This document shows, piece after piece, positions 59,133 through 64,000 of a stretch of DNA of 64,000 bases. This DNA is from Lichina pygmaea. Lineage: Eukaryota > Ascomycota > Lichinomycetes > Lichinales > Lichinaceae. Location: positions 1,860,001 to 1,924,000 of the forward strand of contig OY730173.1 in NCBI GenBank assembly GCA_963422465.1, written 5' to 3'. Each line of letters starts with the position of its first letter. Position 1 is the first letter of the stretch. The notes beneath the pieces were generated by a model that worked only from the letters and a program-made list of their open reading frames with translations, ran no database searches and was not told the DNA's origin. A program made the position numbers and the translations under genes.

Positions 59133-61033
59133 CTATTGTACAAAGCGTGATGGTTTTCTCAAGACACGACCATGTGAAGTGGTCCTTGGGACCTCGTCAT
59201 CCTCCCACCCCTCATCTTCACCATTATCAGCAGCAGGCATCTCTTTTGTTGTTTGGGAAGGGTTTTTAGCACTCCTTGCAGCTTGCTGAACTTTCTTCTC
59301 TTCTTCTGCCCGCTTCTTGGCTTCTTTATTAGCCATCTTTTCTGCTTGCTTTTCTGCCTTCTCTTCTTGTGCTTGTTGGCGGGCAGTTTCTCGTGCTGTC
59401 TGTCGTTCTTCCTTCTCTGACTGCTTTTTCAGGCGTTGCTGTACTGCCTCTTCTTTCTTCTTCTCCTTCTCTTCTTTCTTTTGCTCCTCTTCCTCCTCTT
59501 TGGCAGCTTTTCTAGCTTGAGCAACTTGGATTGCAGTCGGGGTGAAGACTTGTAGTCCAACATCCTCCTCTCCGAGCAAATTAAGTCGTTTTCCTCGTTG
59601 TTTCTTCTTCTTCTCCACCCTGAGAGCTGTTTTGAGCTGACCAACAGCTACTTTCTCCAGATTTCGCTCTGCAATCACCTTTGCAAAGCCTGCCTCAATC
59701 TTCTCAAGACGTTCCGCAGAAGGGTCCTTTTTCTGCATCCGAATAGCGTAACGAAAAGAAATGAATGTTACAGGAGTTTTAGCTTGGGTAGGGGCAGGTC
59801 TGTGCGGTGTCTGGGGGGGGTTTAGAGTATTGAGAACCTTAGAAAAATTGATAGGAAAGATACCGGTAGTCTCAAAAGCTGACAGAATGTTCTTAACTGT
59901 GAAGCTTTTTTTCCAAGCAGAATAGAAAAGAGACCAGAAGATTTGCTTGGTAATTGACGTAATCCCCAGACTATTACGCATCACAAGATCAAGTTCATGG
60001 GAATACTGCTTGGCCAAGGGAGAGAAAAGACCAACATCAAGAGGCTGCAAACGATGCGTAGTATGAGGAGGGAAAACAAGAACAATAATGCCATTGGCAT
60101 CAGCATATTCTAGGAAAGCAAGATTGACATGACTGGAATGACCATCAACAATAAGAAGACGACGACGGCTGCGTCCTACCTTTGCTTTAGTACATTTATT
60201 GAAGACCTTCTCTAGCCATTGAAGACCTAGGTCATTGTTCGTCCACCCTTTCTCAGAGACAGCAAAATATGCCTCTACTCCATTCAGATCATCAACCCAA
60301 GTGTCTAGAAGGTCGTACGACTGTCCTTGGTAGATGAGAAGTGGGGGGATGTATGTTCCAGTTGCTTGAATACAAGCAACAAGAGTGACAAACTCCCGAC
60401 TCCCATCCTGGTTGGCACCAAGTATCTTGCCAGCTTTCCGAGCTTTTTTGTCGACAATCCGTCTGGAGGCATGTCCTTGACCAATGAGGAAGCCTTTCTC
60501 ATCAACATTTTAGATGTTTTCCACCGTGATGTGATATTTCTCGATGGTCCCATGCAACTAGGTTAAAGTTAGTAGTTATTCGTAAGTGGGACTAGAAAAA
60601 ACAATACCAGCTTGTAGAAAGCCTCAATATAAGACACAGACTCAGCCCATTTACGTTGCTTGTCTATTGGCTTAAGGTAGATACTTTCAAGTACCTCAGA
60701 ATGACGTTGAACAAAGCGTCGTGTCCAGCACTCTCCAAGAGGCTTTTCAGCGATACGTTCTGCGAGATCTCGTACGACTTGGGGAGTTGTAGGCAGTCCC
60801 TGGACACTTAGAGTACTGATCCGCTCTACAAGCATAGTTTCCTGAGCCCTGGTAAGAGCTTGTCGAAGGTTCGAGGTTGCTTTTGCTCGGGAGGTGCTTT
60901 CCCCTTTGTGACGTCGTGAAAGAGCCTGGCGGCTGACATTATGCTGCAACGCAGTCTCAGAATAGTTGACTCGGTCCGCCTGATCTAGTTCAGCAAGCGC
61001 CTCACTCATTCGGTCGTTGTACGGCTTTTCCAT
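59133..61033 (-). pseudogene. Pogo-type transposase, interrupted by one stop codon
   Basis: Two exons in transcript order: 60608-61033 and 59133-60557, joined across a 50-nt intron with CTAAC branch point and CTAG acceptor; 616 codons plus stop. Seen: N-terminal helix-turn-helix (NYSETALQHNVSRQALSRRH), CENP-B-type helix-turn-helix (LTRAQETMLVERISTLSVQG; TTPQVVRDLAERIA), and a DDE_1 catalytic domain with acidic residues in NVDEKGF, LLIVDGHSSHV and LQPLDVGLFSPLAKQYSHEL. A Lys/Glu-rich coiled coil and a C-terminal tail follow. An in-frame TAA (60510-60512) replaces the tyrosine usual in N-I-Y-N-x-D-E, two codons before the first catalytic Asp. Unless spliced or read through, it would yield a DNA-binding protein without catalytic domain. 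Confidence 0.9.
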
Positions 61034-61068
61034 GGTGATTGAAGATGTTGGTCAATTTTTACATTATC

Positions 61069-61108
61069 GCTCGTTATGTGATATCGACCGTCATGTAATC
61101 GGCTACGG
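61069..61108 (-). repeat. Right terminal inverted repeat of the pogo element
   Basis: Read on the minus strand it starts CCGTAGCCGATTACATGACG. Pairs with 58968-59007. Confidence 0.92.
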
Positions 61109-61627
61109 TATGAGAGAGAGATCGAGAGATTGTTCGTGTGCCTACTCGTATGTCCTAGTGCTTATAGGGAGCTCGTACTAGCTGCCCTGTGATCGTTCTT
61201 CTGCTTTTTGCATGTCGTGGCTCCCGACAGCCAGCCGCTAGGGGCGCCCTTCAGAGGCTCTTTTTGCCTAGAGTGGTTTTGTCGCCTTCACTGATACCCC
61301 CCCCATGGCACGCAGTACTATCAAAAGAGGAAGGACCATCTTACTAATCAACTTGAGTTAACCGCCCCTGCCCGACTTCTCGGGGTTTCAACCCCGCCAC
61401 GTCCCTCTTGCCCTTTCTTCCTTTCTTCCACGTCTCCCATTCACTTTTCCCTTCCACCCTCACTTCTCCTCTCACTTCTCCTCTCACTTCTCTTCTCACT
61501 TCGACCTATTCACATAGCAAGATCGCTAGGTAAGCACGGTAACTCATCACTTCACTTTCCACTCTCCCTTTAAGACGTGTATCAAGAACACTTAATGTTT
61601 TGCAGTAGCTAGGCGTGCTAGGCAAGT
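61109..61627. other. Repeat relic and upstream region of the protease gene
   Basis: The first 180 bp or so (to about 61290) share CTGCCCTGT, CTCCCGACAG, GGGGCGCC and CCTAGAGTGGT with 48200-48400. The rest is C/T-rich, with repeated CTTCTCCTCTCA units (about 61465-61500), and probably carries the promoter and leader of the gene starting at 61628. No other gene seen. Confidence 0.45.
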
Positions 61628-63635
61628 ATGCCCTCCACTCCGCCCAAAACTCCGAGTAAGAAACGGCGGCGAGCGAATCGATCGTCTGAAGAGGAGGTCT
61701 ACGCAGGACCGACCCAGAGTCTACCGTCCCAGACACCCCTTAGTCCTACCTCGAACCCGATAACGCCTGTGGCCGTACGCCAACGCCTACAACGTGCCAA
61801 TGGTGTTGCCCAGAGCGAGGAAGCGGTCGAACAAGATGGGCTGAAGATTGGCCGTGATCGCGTCGGAACCATGCCACTGCCTCGACTGCCGGCCATTTTT
61901 CAGGCGCTTGGTCCATCTCACCATGCCTACTCCTTTGGCAGTGACCTACGACTAGAGGCCTTCAGAGTGCTCGAGCGAAACGGAGTGGGCATTCAAGCCT
62001 GCGAGGTAGGACATCGGTCAGGCCGCTTTGACCCTCGGGAGCAGCACCAACTCCCGGTCGCCCTCGTTATTTGGTCGACAGAGGAGTATCACCACCTCTG
62101 GAGGGCTGTTTGCGTTGAGTTGCGAGACTTTGTGACACGGGCATCGCCGCCGATGCCAATCGGTATTGAGATTCTCGACATCACAGCGGAAGAGGTGACG
62201 AGGTCCTTCCCGCTCTATTCCGATGACCCCATCGTGTTGTCCTGGTCGTTTGTCGAGTCGCCCATCCTGTCGATTCTGCTCGAGACCGATGCGTCGCTCA
62301 TGACCGCCGTCCGCCGAGGCAAGGGAGACTTGCCGAGGGAAAACCCAGAGACCGTTTACATTTCGGTCCCAGAGGAGACAGAAACCGACTGGATCTACGT
62401 CCGAGACCGCATCGTCGAGGTGCTCGACGACAACGAACTTCCCGGCGTCGCTGTTGAGATCAGCCGCGGCACACCGTGTGAGTACGGCTCGTTTGGAAGT
62501 CAAGAGCTGCCAGATACGATCTGGGAAGACGCCGCCGTACCGGGTATCAGCATCGGGCCGCTCGGCAGCCGCCGACCCTACTCTTCCACTCTCGGTGGTT
62601 TTGTCCAGCTGGAGGATGCGGAAGGCGATTGGCGCACGTTCGGCCTCACATGCTATCACGCGGTCTTCCCGCCAAAGCCTACTGACGATCTCAATTTCGA
62701 GGCAGAAGGCATGTTACCTCAATACTATGTATGTGTTTTGACTTGTAGACACTGGCTGACCTCCTACTAGAAATGCGCAAGTGGCATCGGGACGGGTTCT
62801 CTCCCGCAGAAGCAGTTCGTTACACGATCCCGATATGCCAGCCGAGTTTAAGAGACTATGATCGTCAGATCGAGACATGGAAGGGGGAAATTTCGGACGA
62901 CGAGAAACGGATGGCTAAGCTTCATAGAGACCGCGTCGCCGACCACCCATGGAACGAAGGCTCGTATCGCCAGCTGGAAACGAACGTCCAAGGCATCAAG
63001 CGTAAGATCAGCACAGCCGAGAGCTTCATTGCCGATGGAAGGCATTATCTTGGTAAGGTATGGGCAGGCTCCGGCCGCCGCCTTACCGCGCAACAGCGGA
63101 CTCTCGATTGGGGTCTGATCGAGATGAAGTCGGGGCGTGTGGGGTCGAACATAGTAAGTCTTGTTGAAATTTGGAAGTCAAAGCTTGAAACTGATTCCTT
63201 GGTAAGTTCGTACCGAGCGGATTCGACTACTCGAGAAAGTACAGAGGGCCAGGTCCTGGCAAGCCGGTCGTGGAGGTGGCCTCACCAGAAGAGGACACTC
63301 GTGTCTTCAAAAAGGGTCGAACTACGCGATGGACGATGGGTAAACTGAACGCCGTCAAGATGTTCACGTTTGAAGACAAGGACTATCTCAAAGATGATGG
63401 CACGCCTTGCAGGAGAGTGAGCTACGACTACTGTGTTGCGGGCTACATGGGGTCAAGCTTTTGCGAAGGTGGTGACTCTGGGGCGTTTATGATGGACGAA
63501 GATGGCAAGTTCATTGGCCTGCTTTTCGGCGGCGATCTGAAGTCAGCTCTCACTCGTGTTCTTGTCGCCGAAGATCTTTTTGACGACATCAAGCACGTTA
63601 CAGGCGCGAAGGTAGTCCGTCTCCCTGTTGCCTAG
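61628..63635 (+). CDS. Trypsin-like (PA clan) serine protease, fungal orphan type
   Basis: Predicted serine protease of unknown role. Three exons: 61628-62728, about 62782-63153 and 63207-63635; 633 aa. The first 60 or so residues are basic and Pro/Ser-rich (MPSTPPKTPSKKRRRANRSS), possibly a nuclear signal; no secretion signal is seen. A domain of about 270 residues of unknown type follows. The catalytic region has His in FGLTCYHAVFPP, Asp in TLDWGLIEM and Ser in SFCEGGDSGAFMM, in the trypsin order. About 120 residues, Lys/Glu-rich and probably coiled coil, sit between His and Asp. Both introns appear to use AAG acceptors; at the first, the nearer CTACTAG acceptor breaks frame, so this junction is the weakest. 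It lies 0.5 kb from the transposon. Confidence 0.68.
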
Positions 63636-64000
63636 CGTTGCCTCGAGCTCCTTGTGGCGGCCATGGTCAGGGCCAAAGCCAAGATTACTCCGTACAGTTT
63701 GATTGATTGATTGAACTCCTACACCGTTCTAGCTCTAGTGTATCTAGGCTATGCCGGGTCAACTATAGAATTAGGCTAGGAAAAACTCCAACGAGTAAAA
63801 AACCTCTCCCTGCAGCACCTAAGGCAGTGCTATCCTATCGAGTACTCTGTGAAACATGGGGGGGTGACTGGCTAGTAGCCAGTCTCCAGCTGCTCCTGAG
63901 CCCAGGAGAACTGCGGAAGGACACCATGGCGTAGGATCCACGAGGTGAGGGCGGCGGCAGGCCGTGGGCGCGATATCATCGCCTGGTAGTCAGTAGTAGC
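63636..64000. other. Flank downstream of the protease gene
   Basis: 365 bp to the window end. It has a TTGATTGATTGA repeat near 63700 and C/T-rich sequence. No gene recognised; a feature could continue past the edge. Confidence 0.4.

Larger units (their letters stand above)
58968..61108 (-). mobile_element. Pogo/Fot1-type Tc1-mariner DNA transposon
   Basis: A 2,141-bp element bounded by TA on both sides (58966-58967 and 61109-61110). Its 40-bp terminal inverted repeats (58968-59007 and 61069-61108) match at 36 of 40 positions and begin CCGTA(C/G)CCGAT. TA target duplication and a pogo-like transposase place it in the Tc1-mariner/pogo (Fot1) group. The transposase gene fills nearly all of it on the minus strand. 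Good repeat identity and one visible coding lesion suggest a fairly recent insertion. Confidence 0.92.

Overview
This window is nuclear DNA of an intron-rich filamentous ascomycete (Pezizomycotina). The genes carry short spliceosomal introns, mostly 50-100 nt, with GT..AG ends and CTAAC/CTGAC-type branch points. The proteins are fungal types (Trs65, Iml2, Prp40, Rli1, a Zap1-like factor), and intergenic DNA is rich in microsatellites and homopolymer runs. I cannot fix the class or genus from sequence alone.

Layout, left to right. NUP120/NUP160 nucleoporin (+, 106-4666) converges on RPL35 (-, 5671-6282), which shares a divergent promoter with the Golgi SNARE GOS1 (+, 6575-7426). A 3.8 kb gene-poor stretch with repeat relics follows. 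Next come IML2 (-, 11204-13783) divergent from SEM1 (+, 14517-15300), PGK1 (-, 15962-17633), an Mpv17/PMP22-family membrane protein (-, 18477-19389), and TRS65 (-, 20394-22365) divergent from PRP40 (+, 22594-25685). RLI1/ABCE1 (-, 27193-29509) is divergent from the chromatin remodeller CHD1 (+, 30088-35409). VPS26 (-, 37434-38795) is divergent from a gluconokinase (+, 41743-42633). A mitochondrial branched-chain acyltransferase E2 (-, 44623-46930), a Zap1/ZafA-like zinc-finger regulator (-, 49830-52144), a small N-myristoylation-type protein (+, 53131-53623) and the spliceosomal helicase PRP5 (-, 54335-58627) follow. The right end holds a pogo/Fot1-type DNA transposon with 40-bp terminal inverted repeats (58968-61108) and an unusual trypsin-like protease gene (61628-63635).

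Most genes are single-copy housekeeping genes without operon-like organisation. Several belong to the same processes by chance of neighbourhood: splicing (PRP40, PRP5), translation (RPL35, RLI1), and vesicle traffic (GOS1, TRS65, VPS26).

The most distinctive observations are: (i) very small coding exons, including a 12-nt internal microexon in RLI1 carrying one iron-sulphur cysteine and a start-codon-only exon in RPL35; (ii) a probable FFAT (VAP-binding) motif in IML2; (iii) a nearly intact pogo element with one visible stop; (iv) an orphan serine protease with a long insertion between catalytic His and Asp; and (v) heavy enrichment of GTAC/TACGTA palindromes in non-coding DNA. I found no convincing tRNA, rRNA or CRISPR. 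Exon boundaries were set by reading GT/GC..AG sites that keep the family-consistent frame; no transcript data were available.
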